Origin: a virus
Strand: one strand, 5' to 3'
IMG/VR virus record: IMGVR_UViG_3300001391_000020
Span: 1-34,718 of that record
DNA length: 34,718 bases
Shown here: piece after piece, positions 13,077 through 20,999 of the stretch
Numbering within the stretch: position 1 is the stretch's first letter
Layout of the letters: the number at the start of each line of letters is the position of its first letter
Position numbers and translations under genes: made by a program
Notes under the pieces: model-generated
Seen by the model: the letters and a program-made list of their open reading frames with translations, nothing else
Told to the model about the DNA's origin: nothing
The model's database searches: none

Positions 13077-13333
13077 TTTTTATCCCTTGCGAGATACTGA
13101 TATATCTCATTGTCGGGTTCCAATATTAGCAATAGCCCAACTACATTTAATTCCTTGTTAGTCTGCAAGACACCCAACGCTCTATGGAAATCCTTGATCG
13201 CTATAAGAAACAATAGAAACCTAATATTGGGCGTGTGCATATGCAAGGATAGCCCTGAATATATCCTATAGATATCGTGTCTCGATGCGAACTGTTCTAA
13301 TGCTTTGAACTCATCAGTAGATATACTGGTCAT
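13073..13333 (-). CDS. 86-residue late protein, unknown
   Basis: I place the start at 13333 (MTSISTDEFKALEQF) because it forms an ATGA overlap with the preceding stop and has GGCGAGG upstream; a longer frame from 13417 would overlap the previous gene by 88 bases. Two hydrophobic stretches (IRFLLFLIAIKDF; LNVVGLLLILE) are short for membrane helices. No recognised family. Lies between holin-like genes. Confidence 0.65.
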   Translation of the reverse strand: MTSISTDEFKALEQFASRHDIYRIYSGLSLHMHTPNIRFLLFLIAIKDFHRALGVLQTNKELNVVGLLLILEPDNEIYQYLARDKK

Positions 13334-13521
13334 TTTAGGTACCTCGCCAAGTCTATAATGAGTGCCGATATTATCAGAATACTGATACTCATTAAGAACC
13401 AATTTAAGGCTCTCCAATGACCTTCTATCATTTTCATATGCTCCTCTAACTTTACCACCTTAAGGCTTAATTCCTGAATTGCTACCATCAATTCTTTTTC
13501 TATTCTTTCTATTACTTCCAT
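13330..13521 (-). CDS. XhlA-like protein: coiled coil plus C-terminal membrane helix
   Basis: 63 residues from the ATG at 13521. The first half is a heptad-like amphipathic helix (EVIERIEKELMVAIQELSLK...), and the C-terminus is a membrane helix (WFLMSISILIISALIIDLA, about 41-59). This matches the haemolysin XhlA type of holin-associated protein. Ten bases of its start overlap the end of the frame-disrupted membrane gene, which supports that gene being real. It ends in an ATGA overlap with the next gene. Confidence 0.7.
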   Translation of the reverse strand: MEVIERIEKELMVAIQELSLKVVKLEEHMKMIEGHWRALNWFLMSISILIISALIIDLARYLK

Positions 13522-13761
13522 TTGGCACCCCACTTCCATAAAAATATAAGAGTCAATAAGAAAAAGATCGTAGCACCCACTATCCTTAACACACTCGGGT
13601 GCCATATCACAATAGAAAATACTACCAAATTAGATATAAACATGCCAATTACAAACCCTAACTGAATTAAGTCAAATACATACTTCTGTTTAAACAGGAA
13701 AATTGCGTTCCTGTCTGTAGAATTTCTTTTTTTTGGCTAGAACGGTTTCTATTTCGTTCAT
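13512..13761 (-). CDS. Two-helix membrane protein split by a poly-A frameshift
   Basis: An ATG at 13761 with GGGAGGAAT upstream begins MNEIETVLAKKKK and in its own frame stops after 23 codons. Omitting one base in the run of eight A (13727-13734) gives a continuous 82-residue protein. Its tail carries two membrane helices (DLIQLGFVIGMFISNLVVF; VLRIVGATIFFLLTLIF) and ends KWGAKWK at 13512. That downstream frame is open to a stop overlapping the next start by ten bases and has no good start of its own (a TAG lies just upstream). So either the assembly has one A too many or expression uses slippage. A holin-type role is likely. Confidence 0.6.
13727..13735 (-). other. A8-G slippery run in the membrane-protein gene
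   Basis: On the coding strand GCC AAA AAA AAG precedes the break. A +1 shift (or -2) is needed to join the frames, not the -1 that AAAAAAG usually gives. Polymerase slippage on A8 or a sequencing indel is therefore more likely than classic ribosomal frameshifting. Confidence 0.45.
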
Positions 13762-13771
13762 TATTCCTCCC

Positions 13772-13954
13772 TCATTTAAAATAATCAGCTTCAAGATCTT
13801 TTATGTTAAGTTTATTATACACAGATAGGAAATCAGAGGCAAGTTTGACAACCGCTTGTTTGTTCATTATATCCATGTCCTCTACCTCATCTAACATATT
13901 GTTAATTATCTTTTCAACTTTTATCGCCATCGTAGGCTTTTTATCTACTTTCAT
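13772..13954 (-). CDS. 60-residue helical late protein
   Basis: Starts MKVDKKPTMAIKVEK with GAGAGGC upstream, overlapping the end of the 1232-residue gene by 14 bases. Acidic centre (DEVEDMDIMNKQ), predicted all-helical, soluble. Unknown function; it comes between the internal virion genes and the lysis-like membrane genes. Confidence 0.65.
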   Translation of the reverse strand: MKVDKKPTMAIKVEKIINNMLDEVEDMDIMNKQAVVKLASDFLSVYNKLNIKDLEADYFK

Positions 13955-16900
13955 TTTGCCTCTCCATTTGCTTTTTTAATGAAACAGTTTGGGATATTAT
14001 ATGATTAAATATATTGTGCCACCTAAATATAGGTAAGTTATATTCCTTCGCTGTTGGGCTATGTTCAAGTTTGTATAAGTATTTAGTTTTAAATTTGTCT
14101 ATTTCAGATTGTAATATTGTTGTTACATTTGGGTTATCCTTTTGATTATACGCAATTCTGGCAAGGCTTAATGTGATATAGGGGTTTATATCAGTTATAG
14201 CCTCATTAACTAATGCTCGTTTCAAACTACTGCTACTCTTTGCGTAATGACTATAGAAGTCAAGAACAGCTTTTTTAGATTGAGCCAACGAATGTTTGTT
14301 CAATGGTGTTGGTGAAAAGTATTGAGCAGTAATGCCTCGTGCATATTTAAGAGGGTGAACCCTTATCCCTAATATATTGCTGACTGATGATGATATTACT
14401 CCGCTTGCCGTAGGGTTGTCCATGAAATCAGAAGCAATAAATGGGAGCAATGGTTTGACTATTGAAATAGCAGGTTTTTTCTCTCTTATCACTTGTTGCA
14501 AATTCATTGCTACCTGAGGGAATACGCCTAATTTATCTTTCAACTCATACAATAATTCTAACGTACCTGCGTTTAGGCCACCGTCTCTTAATGCTAATAT
14601 GGAACGCAAGATAACATTAGGATATTCCTTCTCGTACCCTAACACGTCTATTCTATTGTTGTTTGAATAGGTATTGAATAATGAAGATGGGGCGCTTAAT
14701 TCGTTAGGGAGTTGCGTCAAGCTGTTGGGCTGTCGGCTATATACTTGGGCTGCCTGTCTTAGCATTATGTTAAAAATAAACATGTTATGATAATATTTTA
14801 TTATTTTCTCATCGCTTAATGAGACACCATAACCCATTTGCTTTAAAAGAGACATTCCCCAGTCGGGAGCAAAAAATAATGTTCGGATAAGTGATTTAGT
14901 TTTGTCGGGCATTCTTAGAGATAGCTCAGGTAACCCACCAAAGAAACTATTGATAATATTCAATTGTTTTTCGGCTTGTGCAGGCTGTATGTTGCCTTTG
15001 TCTAACTGAGATGCTACATCACCTATGGCATCTATTTTATAAGCATTATACATTTTATTCCAAAGTATATTGTCCATATATTTCATATACTTATTGCCTA
15101 AGAATATCCGTGCTATTCTACCCCCCTTAGCAAAGGATACAGAGATAGGTCTTTCTATGTAAGTAGCTAAATTTACGTTATGTTTATTAAGAATATCCCT
15201 CGCCTGATTAAAGGTAGCCAACATATTTTTATTAAAGGCAGGCCTGCCCATTCTTAACAAACTGAATATACGTTGTGGGGTCTCGCCATTATAATACGCA
15301 GATTTAGACAATGAAAATAAATGAAAGGGTGTAAGCGCAACCCTAAATCTTTTTATACCTGTCATAGCCTTATCAAATATATTATTGACTTCATTAGATT
15401 GGCCTAATATCCTGCGATATATTTCATGTGTATCGCTATCATGTATAAACTTTTGTAAAAAATCAGCATTATAACCCTTGCTAATATCCCCAGCTGTCAA
15501 TCCTTCTGACATATGGGAGTTTTCATATATTTTACGCATAATAAATTTAGCAATATTTATATTGTTAGGATTTTCTGAGACATAATCAAGTTTTTGTTTG
15601 AGCATCTGCAACGCATTATCTGTCTGAAACAGTGCTTGAGGTAACCCACGCAACACGTATCTCATATCTTTAGGGCTTAAGTGTGTATCGTCTGATAATT
15701 TTGCGCCCCAATAATTTTCATCTATAGGAGACTTGGCTAATATATCGTTTAAATTTTGCAACTGCATTAGCCTGTCTGAATGCGTCCATGTCTTAGTTAA
15801 TCGATGTGTTATATCCCCTCTCTCTAATTGCACAGCATTACGCTCTACCAACTTTTGCGGATCCATTATCCTACTCTTGATAGCATTAAGTGGATCATCT
15901 GCTAAGGAAAAATAATTATCAAAAGGAATGGTAATATTGTGTTGTATGTTAGCTATTTTATCGCTATAATCTTGAATAATATTATTTATTTTTTGTGCAA
16001 TTTTGTCTTTCTTTTTCTGCAAATTCAAGGCTATATTATCCGAGCGTTTAGTCGCCCTTGTTATTCCCTGCGTTACTTTAGTCGATAGACTGTCAGTATG
16101 CTTATTTATGTCTAAATGATTCGTTAATACTGCTTTATTCAAGGACGCTTGGGTTGTGTGCCCTCTCTTTTCAATATCAGATACTATTTTATCCCTTAGA
16201 TTATCCGTCGAAGAATCTATCGTTTTGGCACTTGCCAACTGTTTATCGGCAAATGCAACTCCCTTGTCTATTGAATTTGATAATTTGTAGCCTACTTGGG
16301 TAGCAAGTTTACGTAACCTTGCAATCTCAGGAACGCTAATTTTAGTTTCTATGAGTTTACTTATCTTATCTATTTCGTCTATGTTCTTGCCCATGCTTTT
16401 AATATAGGGGATAACCTCGTATTGTTTTCCTATCCTTTTTAATTTATTTATAGCACTTGACGCACGAGCAATAGTTGTATTTATTTGCTTGGGCAATTTG
16501 GCTGATTTGAGACTATCAGATATTTTTCCATAAGCCATTCTTGACTCTGCTAATGCACCTTGAATATCTTTAGAAAAATAGGCTTTCCTAATATTGATAA
16601 GTTGTTTTAGTTGCATGGGTTTGAGATTGTAATCCTTGGCAAGAATGTCTAAATCTTCTGTTAGACCACCATTATTAAAAAAACCCGGGACACTGTTATA
16701 TAGATTGCTACCTAATCCTATAGCTTCCACCGCTCCAGGATTTTTCTCTACTGTGTCCATAAAAACATTAGCCGCTAAAGAAGCAGATGTCTTAACTTCA
16801 TTAACATGCAATAAAATATTATAGACCTTTTTTTCTATAGCAGAAGGTACAGCGTGAAAAATATTAAATAATCTGTTGTCGGTTATTTTAGCACCCTTCT

Positions 16901-17639
16901 TAATACCTATCTTAATACCACCCACTACATTCTTAGGTGTATGTGCTTTTATGGTTTCCATAATTTTCAGAGCTTCACGTGGGATAAAGTGTCCTACTTG
17001 GGCAAGAAGTCTGGGTATGTATTCGGAGGATCCACCTAATGCACCGCCTATTGCACCGTTGATTAACATTCTGTTCCCAATATTCTTATAATTATTGTTC
17101 GCAGTGGCACCTGCAAGTGTAGCCGTAGCTCCTGCCGATCCGTAAGCCATTGCTTTTATTATAGCCTTTTTAAATATTTCAGAATCTGCTACATGTTCCA
17201 ACAATGGCCTTAATGCACTCTCTCCAATTGCTTCCCCTGCCTTGCCAATAGGATCAAGCGTGAGTAACAATATTAAACCGCCTATACTTTTAGGCATGAT
17301 GAATTTATATGTTTCATTGCCTATTTGTGCAACCTGTCGGATCGGCTTAGGCACATTGAGCGAACTATTGATACCAATGCCTATTTGAGTAGGAATATTT
17401 CTAAGGATTTGCAGAGCCTTATCTTCGTGCCTACGCATATCTCCAGCAGTGTAATGCAGTGTCGGAATAGGCATATCACTTGGCCGAGTATTTCTGATTG
17501 TTTCGCCTGCTAACGGGTCAGGTGGTAGTGGTATATTATATTTAGGTATATTATATTTAGGTATATTATATTTAGGCGGATCAACCCCCCAGTCAGGTGT
17601 ATTTGCTAAAACATTCGCTATTAAATCTTCTTTTTTCAC
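13941..17639 (-). CDS. Large internal virion / DNA-ejection protein (T7 gp16 position)
   Basis: 1232 residues, GTG start at 17639 overlapping the upstream stop by four bases. Near the N-terminus is a threefold PKYNI repeat (about 22-36). A glycine/alanine-rich hydrophobic part follows (IGGLILLLTLDPIGKAG...; AYGSAGATATLAGATAN). The long middle is helical with coiled-coil stretches (about 370-610). It is the last and longest of four consecutive helical structural proteins behind the tail nozzle gene, which is the place and size of T7 gp16-like ejection proteins that form the trans-envelope channel. I see no convincing transglycosylase or polymerase motif. Function inferred from order, size and composition. 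Confidence 0.7.
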   Translation of the reverse strand: MKKEDLIANVLANTPDWGVDPPKYNIPKYNIPKYNIPLPPDPLAGETIRNTRPSDMPIPTLHYTAGDMRRHEDKALQILRNIPTQIGIGINSSLNVPKPIRQVAQIGNETYKFIMPKSIGGLILLLTLDPIGKAGEAIGESALRPLLEHVADSEIFKKAIIKAMAYGSAGATATLAGATANNNYKNIGNRMLINGAIGGALGGSSEYIPRLLAQVGHFIPREALKIMETIKAHTPKNVVGGIKIGIKKGAKITDNRLFNIFHAVPSAIEKKVYNILLHVNEVKTSASLAANVFMDTVEKNPGAVEAIGLGSNLYNSVPGFFNNGGLTEDLDILAKDYNLKPMQLKQLINIRKAYFSKDIQGALAESRMAYGKISDSLKSAKLPKQINTTIARASSAINKLKRIGKQYEVIPYIKSMGKNIDEIDKISKLIETKISVPEIARLRKLATQVGYKLSNSIDKGVAFADKQLASAKTIDSSTDNLRDKIVSDIEKRGHTTQASLNKAVLTNHLDINKHTDSLSTKVTQGITRATKRSDNIALNLQKKKDKIAQKINNIIQDYSDKIANIQHNITIPFDNYFSLADDPLNAIKSRIMDPQKLVERNAVQLERGDITHRLTKTWTHSDRLMQLQNLNDILAKSPIDENYWGAKLSDDTHLSPKDMRYVLRGLPQALFQTDNALQMLKQKLDYVSENPNNINIAKFIMRKIYENSHMSEGLTAGDISKGYNADFLQKFIHDSDTHEIYRRILGQSNEVNNIFDKAMTGIKRFRVALTPFHLFSLSKSAYYNGETPQRIFSLLRMGRPAFNKNMLATFNQARDILNKHNVNLATYIERPISVSFAKGGRIARIFLGNKYMKYMDNILWNKMYNAYKIDAIGDVASQLDKGNIQPAQAEKQLNIINSFFGGLPELSLRMPDKTKSLIRTLFFAPDWGMSLLKQMGYGVSLSDEKIIKYYHNMFIFNIMLRQAAQVYSRQPNSLTQLPNELSAPSSLFNTYSNNNRIDVLGYEKEYPNVILRSILALRDGGLNAGTLELLYELKDKLGVFPQVAMNLQQVIREKKPAISIVKPLLPFIASDFMDNPTASGVISSSVSNILGIRVHPLKYARGITAQYFSPTPLNKHSLAQSKKAVLDFYSHYAKSSSSLKRALVNEAITDINPYITLSLARIAYNQKDNPNVTTILQSEIDKFKTKYLYKLEHSPTAKEYNLPIFRWHNIFNHIISQTVSLKKQMERQNESR
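17531..17575 (-). repeat. Three tandem 15-bp units inside the ejection protein gene
   Basis: GTATATTATATTTAG repeats exactly three times on the plus strand and encodes the N-terminal PKYNI triplicate. In-frame unit number could vary between isolates. Confidence 0.9.
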
Positions 17640-18571
17640 GGGGTTAAACCACTTAAACTATCGCCAAATGGACTGTTGCCTGGTTTCATTGTATTAGTAA
17701 CTGTTTGAATATTTAATAAAGCCCTGCGCCCTATCTTACTATTGGCGTCAGCGCTTCTTGTCCTTGCATTTATTCTATTTGTAGAGGCATTTTCTCGTTT
17801 GACTTTTAGCCCATCAATTTTCAATTCGTATGCCTTGGCATCTTCTGATAATTTGGCGTTCAACGCAATGGCTTGTCGGATTACTTGTTCATGATCTATC
17901 AATGTTCGCAATGTCATATTCTTATTTGCGTCTTTTAATTTCAATACTTCGGCGTTCGCATCTTCGCCTGCCGTTATCTTTTTTAAGACTGAAGTATATT
18001 CTTCTATCTTATTGTTGGTATCAATCTTATAGTTCTCTAATTTGCTGGCAAATTCCTTGTTAGCTATCATAAATTTATTTATATTATATTTCCTTAGGCT
18101 CCCAATCATACCATTAAATGTTTCTGCCAATCCTGTCAACCCGCCACCTTCGGGGCTAAGAGACAACACACTCATTATAGCCATGACATATGGGAACAAT
18201 TGCTTAACATTATCGGTCATTGCCACATATGTAGGTGGCTTAGGTGCGTCTGCTATGTTTAAATTAAGTGCTTGTATTCTATCTTTCGTATTATTAATTT
18301 CGTTTATCATATCATTGTTTGCAACAGTGCCTTTTTCAGATGTTTTGCTTATCTTACCATTAATTTCGTCTAATTTCTTATATAAATCCCCCGCATTATT
18401 CATATTGGTCAAGGTGGTATTCTCGTCCCCTGTTTGATCTGTTATTTGAGATTTTATAACAGGCTTAGGAACAACAGGACTTTCGGGAAAACCTGTTGGT
18501 GCTTTCAATTGCATTCCCATTAATTTCATATTCGGTGTTAATGTTGGTAACCTTAGGGTAGGTGAACTCAT
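17636..18571 (-). CDS. Helical internal virion protein
   Basis: 311 residues. The N-terminus is proline-rich and probably extended (SPTLRLPTLTPNMK; GFPESPVVPKP). It continues as charged coiled-coil-like helix with one less polar stretch (PYVMAIMSVLSLSPEGGGLTG, about 125-145). The C-terminus is Asn/Arg-rich. Four-base overlaps with both neighbours place it in the ejection-protein cassette, probably as a T7 gp15-like core component. No sequence family recognised. Confidence 0.65.
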   Translation of the reverse strand: MSSPTLRLPTLTPNMKLMGMQLKAPTGFPESPVVPKPVIKSQITDQTGDENTTLTNMNNAGDLYKKLDEINGKISKTSEKGTVANNDMINEINNTKDRIQALNLNIADAPKPPTYVAMTDNVKQLFPYVMAIMSVLSLSPEGGGLTGLAETFNGMIGSLRKYNINKFMIANKEFASKLENYKIDTNNKIEEYTSVLKKITAGEDANAEVLKLKDANKNMTLRTLIDHEQVIRQAIALNAKLSEDAKAYELKIDGLKVKRENASTNRINARTRSADANSKIGRRALLNIQTVTNTMKPGNSPFGDSLSGLTP

Positions 18572-19467
18572 TATCTTATCCTCCTATGTTCGCTTCTATA
18601 TTTGTCCTCTTTGAGACGGTATGCTTGTAGGGCTTTATTGTATTGCGCTTCTTGCACCCTTTCTGTCGCTGCTTTACCTTTTATCTCGGTATTTATATTA
18701 TCAACCTGAGTATTAATTTCTGATGGTAAATCATAGCTAATACCAAGATAGTTAGAAAATAATTTTGCCATACTTGCATTATACTTTTCGTTAGAACTTA
18801 ACGCTGTACTTAGAGCCTTGTAGGGTACTGTATAATCATAGCCATACTGTTGCCCTATCCATTCCAACGAATGTTGCACAGCACCTGAGGTCAATGCAAG
18901 TGTTTCATTCTTTAATGTATCAGGCGTATCTAAGGTTTTTATTGCGTCTTTCGCTGTGTTTTGTGCATTAGCATAATCCAATGTTTCTTTTGAAAATTCA
19001 TTAGTTTGTTTATCTAAATAGCTGTTATATTCCCTTGATATTCCAGCATTACCTAACAGGCTGTTTTCATTAGCCCTTGCATACCCCATAAGATTTTCAC
19101 GGGTAAAGGTAGGTGCCTTTTTGGCGTTCAATGCATTCATGCCTGTTGTATATTCATTCTGGAATATCTTTGTAACATAATTTGGAGTATTAGGATCCAT
19201 CAATGCCTTGATGCCGGAAGAAGGATCTGAAAAATGTTGCACTCTTTGCAAATTGTTATATTCATTGCCAGATATTACTTTAGACGATACAGGAACAGTA
19301 CTGACAAATGGTGTCGCCTGAAATGGAGTTGGTGCTACAGGAGCTGATGCTACACCCTGTGTTTGGTGCCAACGGTTATTACCTGCCCTGTTCCTGACGC
19401 TATAGGTAGGAACAGCACTTCGCTGTTTATTTGCATCTGCCTGTGTCCACGCTGAATGATATCTCAT
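18571..19467 (-). CDS. Internal virion protein, Ala/Gln/Asn-rich
   Basis: 298 residues beginning MRYHSAWTQADANKQRS. Low-complexity N-terminus with proline and valine (APVAPTPFQATPFVSTVPV), then helical segments rich in Asn, Ala and Gln and a charged C-terminus (YRLKEDKYRSEHRRIR). No signal peptide or membrane helix. Its place between a gp14-like protein and the larger internal proteins suggests an ejected core protein. Overlaps both neighbours by a few bases (ATGA at its start). Confidence 0.65.
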   Translation of the reverse strand: MRYHSAWTQADANKQRSAVPTYSVRNRAGNNRWHQTQGVASAPVAPTPFQATPFVSTVPVSSKVISGNEYNNLQRVQHFSDPSSGIKALMDPNTPNYVTKIFQNEYTTGMNALNAKKAPTFTRENLMGYARANENSLLGNAGISREYNSYLDKQTNEFSKETLDYANAQNTAKDAIKTLDTPDTLKNETLALTSGAVQHSLEWIGQQYGYDYTVPYKALSTALSSNEKYNASMAKLFSNYLGISYDLPSEINTQVDNINTEIKGKAATERVQEAQYNKALQAYRLKEDKYRSEHRRIR

Positions 19468-20222
19468 AATGTTTTTTCCCCCTGCGATAATGGAGGGAAT
19501 GCATTGTCAACAGCATTCGGATCAGTCAATAAATTGCCACTGGTACCACCATAACTCGTATCACCTGGCACTATGGCACCCCCACTTGACGTACCTCCTG
19601 CAAGTTTTCCTATTGTGTTGACTAAGTTGCCAAAACCTTCGCCTATCTGTTGGTTCTTTTGGCTCTGGATCTGATGGTTCATCAATTCTAATTGAGTTTG
19701 TTTTAACGCAGTATTAGCATTTTCTGTATTAATGCCTGCCTGTGTTCTCCATTTGTTCTCCAGCGCCGTAATTCCCTCAGTAGAAAATCCTGCAGTAGAA
19801 AGGCCACTTTGCAACTGAGACTGCAACATATGAGATTTTAAATTAGCAGAATAAGTGCTTAGGTTTTGCATAGCAGACTGCCATTGTGTGCTATCAGCAG
19901 TAAATCCCTGAGATGCTAAACGTTCCTCCACTTTCTTTTTCATGTCGGTCATTTGACTTTCAAACTCACCTGCATAAGCAGGTGAAAGTTTGCCTGCTGA
20001 ATAGTTAGCCATAGCAGTTTGAGCTACCTGCCTTGCTTGCGAACTTAACTGCGTATTCTGTGCTATCTGTGTGTTAAGCTTGGCCATCTCCACTTGCGGT
20101 ATTTTAAATGGAGTAATCTTTGGCATTGTAAGCCCATGCTGTGAAAAACTCTTAACCATAGAGTAAACTGTCGCTAAACTGGATATAACTTCTGCAGCAA
20201 TTAGTATTCCTCCTCCAGCCAT
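19464..20222 (-). CDS. Internal virion protein, T7 gp14-like
   Basis: 252 residues. A hydrophobic N-terminal segment (AGGGILIAAEVISSLATVYSM, about 2-22) is followed by a long Gln/Ala/Ser-rich helical region (AKLNTQIAQNTQLSSQARQ...) and a Gly-rich tail (GGTSSGGAIVPGDTSYGG). This pattern and its place directly after the tail nozzle region match the small internal virion proteins of T7-like phages that insert in the outer membrane on ejection. RBS GGAGGATAAA. Assignment by pattern, not alignment. Confidence 0.7.
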   Translation of the reverse strand: MAGGGILIAAEVISSLATVYSMVKSFSQHGLTMPKITPFKIPQVEMAKLNTQIAQNTQLSSQARQVAQTAMANYSAGKLSPAYAGEFESQMTDMKKKVEERLASQGFTADSTQWQSAMQNLSTYSANLKSHMLQSQLQSGLSTAGFSTEGITALENKWRTQAGINTENANTALKQTQLELMNHQIQSQKNQQIGEGFGNLVNTIGKLAGGTSSGGAIVPGDTSYGGTSGNLLTDPNAVDNAFPPLSQGEKTL

Positions 20223-20542
20223 TATTTTATCCTCCTATATTCATTGTTAAATATATTTATTATGTAATATGATTTTTTAACCTTCCTATAATATGCTATT
20301 CTTAAAGAAGGAATGACCAATAAAAGTTTGGCTACAAATTCTTTTACATTCGTTGAATTGATGTAATGGATAAATATTGCATCACCCTTTTTTTCAACTA
20401 TGACAAACCCTAAATTATCCATATATGCCATATTCTTGTTTAATACTTCTATAAAATCAATTTTCTCTTTATCGGTCAGTTTGAACAATCCTATCAATGA
20501 ATTTTTCATTTTACATTTTTCAAGTTTGTTTAATAAGTACAT
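20222..20542 (-). CDS. 106-residue protein in the tail region, unknown
   Basis: Alternating helices and strands (EKIDFIEVLNKNM; LGFVIVEKKGDAIFIHYI; EFVAKLLLVIPSLRIAYYRK), basic, with no evident ribosome site before the ATG at 20542 or the internal ATG at 20509. The order is that of T7 gp13, but I see no family motif; an acetyltransferase-like fold is a guess only. Ends immediately at the start of the gp14-like gene. Confidence 0.6.
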   Translation of the reverse strand: MYLLNKLEKCKMKNSLIGLFKLTDKEKIDFIEVLNKNMAYMDNLGFVIVEKKGDAIFIHYINSTNVKEFVAKLLLVIPSLRIAYYRKVKKSYYIINIFNNEYRRIK

Positions 20543-20546
20543 AATA

Positions 20547-20999
20547 CTATTTTACACCATAAGCATTGAAAAGTAAATTCAAAGCTTTCAATAACATGGT
20601 ATGAGTTGCATGCTCTGCATAGATAAAATTGTTATAAAAACCTCTCTCAGTCCCTACTGCAACCTGAAAAGGATTGAGCAATGGGTGCGTTACCATAGGT
20701 GGTTTATTGTAGTCTATCAATTTGGCGCCTAATTTATTGAGCCATTGATAAAAAGAGTTATGTTGAAAATTGTCATAATATAAAAACTTATTCAATGACG
20801 CTTTATCCTTGCTATTGAAAAACATGTACAAGTTATTAATTTTATAGGGTGAATTTTTAAGAGCAACTTCTAAGCCATTTAGACCTGAAAATAAAGTTTG
20901 ATGATCTTGAAAATGTCCATTAATCCAGGTACTCATAAATACATTCAAATTATCCATTTTGCCTATATGATAAGATAATATTTTACTGGAATAATTCAT
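20547..20999 (-). CDS. 150-residue virion-cluster protein, unknown
   Basis: Start at 20999 with AGGAG eight bases upstream, inside the end of the nozzle gene. Aromatic and Asn-rich (MFFNSKDKASLNKFLYYDNF; GFYNNFIYAEHATHTM), mixed alpha/beta. Located just after the tail nozzle protein, where T7-like phages carry small acetyltransferase-like virion proteins; parts are reminiscent of that fold but no acetyl-CoA motif is visible. Soluble. Confidence 0.65.
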   Translation of the reverse strand: MNYSSKILSYHIGKMDNLNVFMSTWINGHFQDHQTLFSGLNGLEVALKNSPYKINNLYMFFNSKDKASLNKFLYYDNFQHNSFYQWLNKLGAKLIDYNKPPMVTHPLLNPFQVAVGTERGFYNNFIYAEHATHTMLLKALNLLFNAYGVK

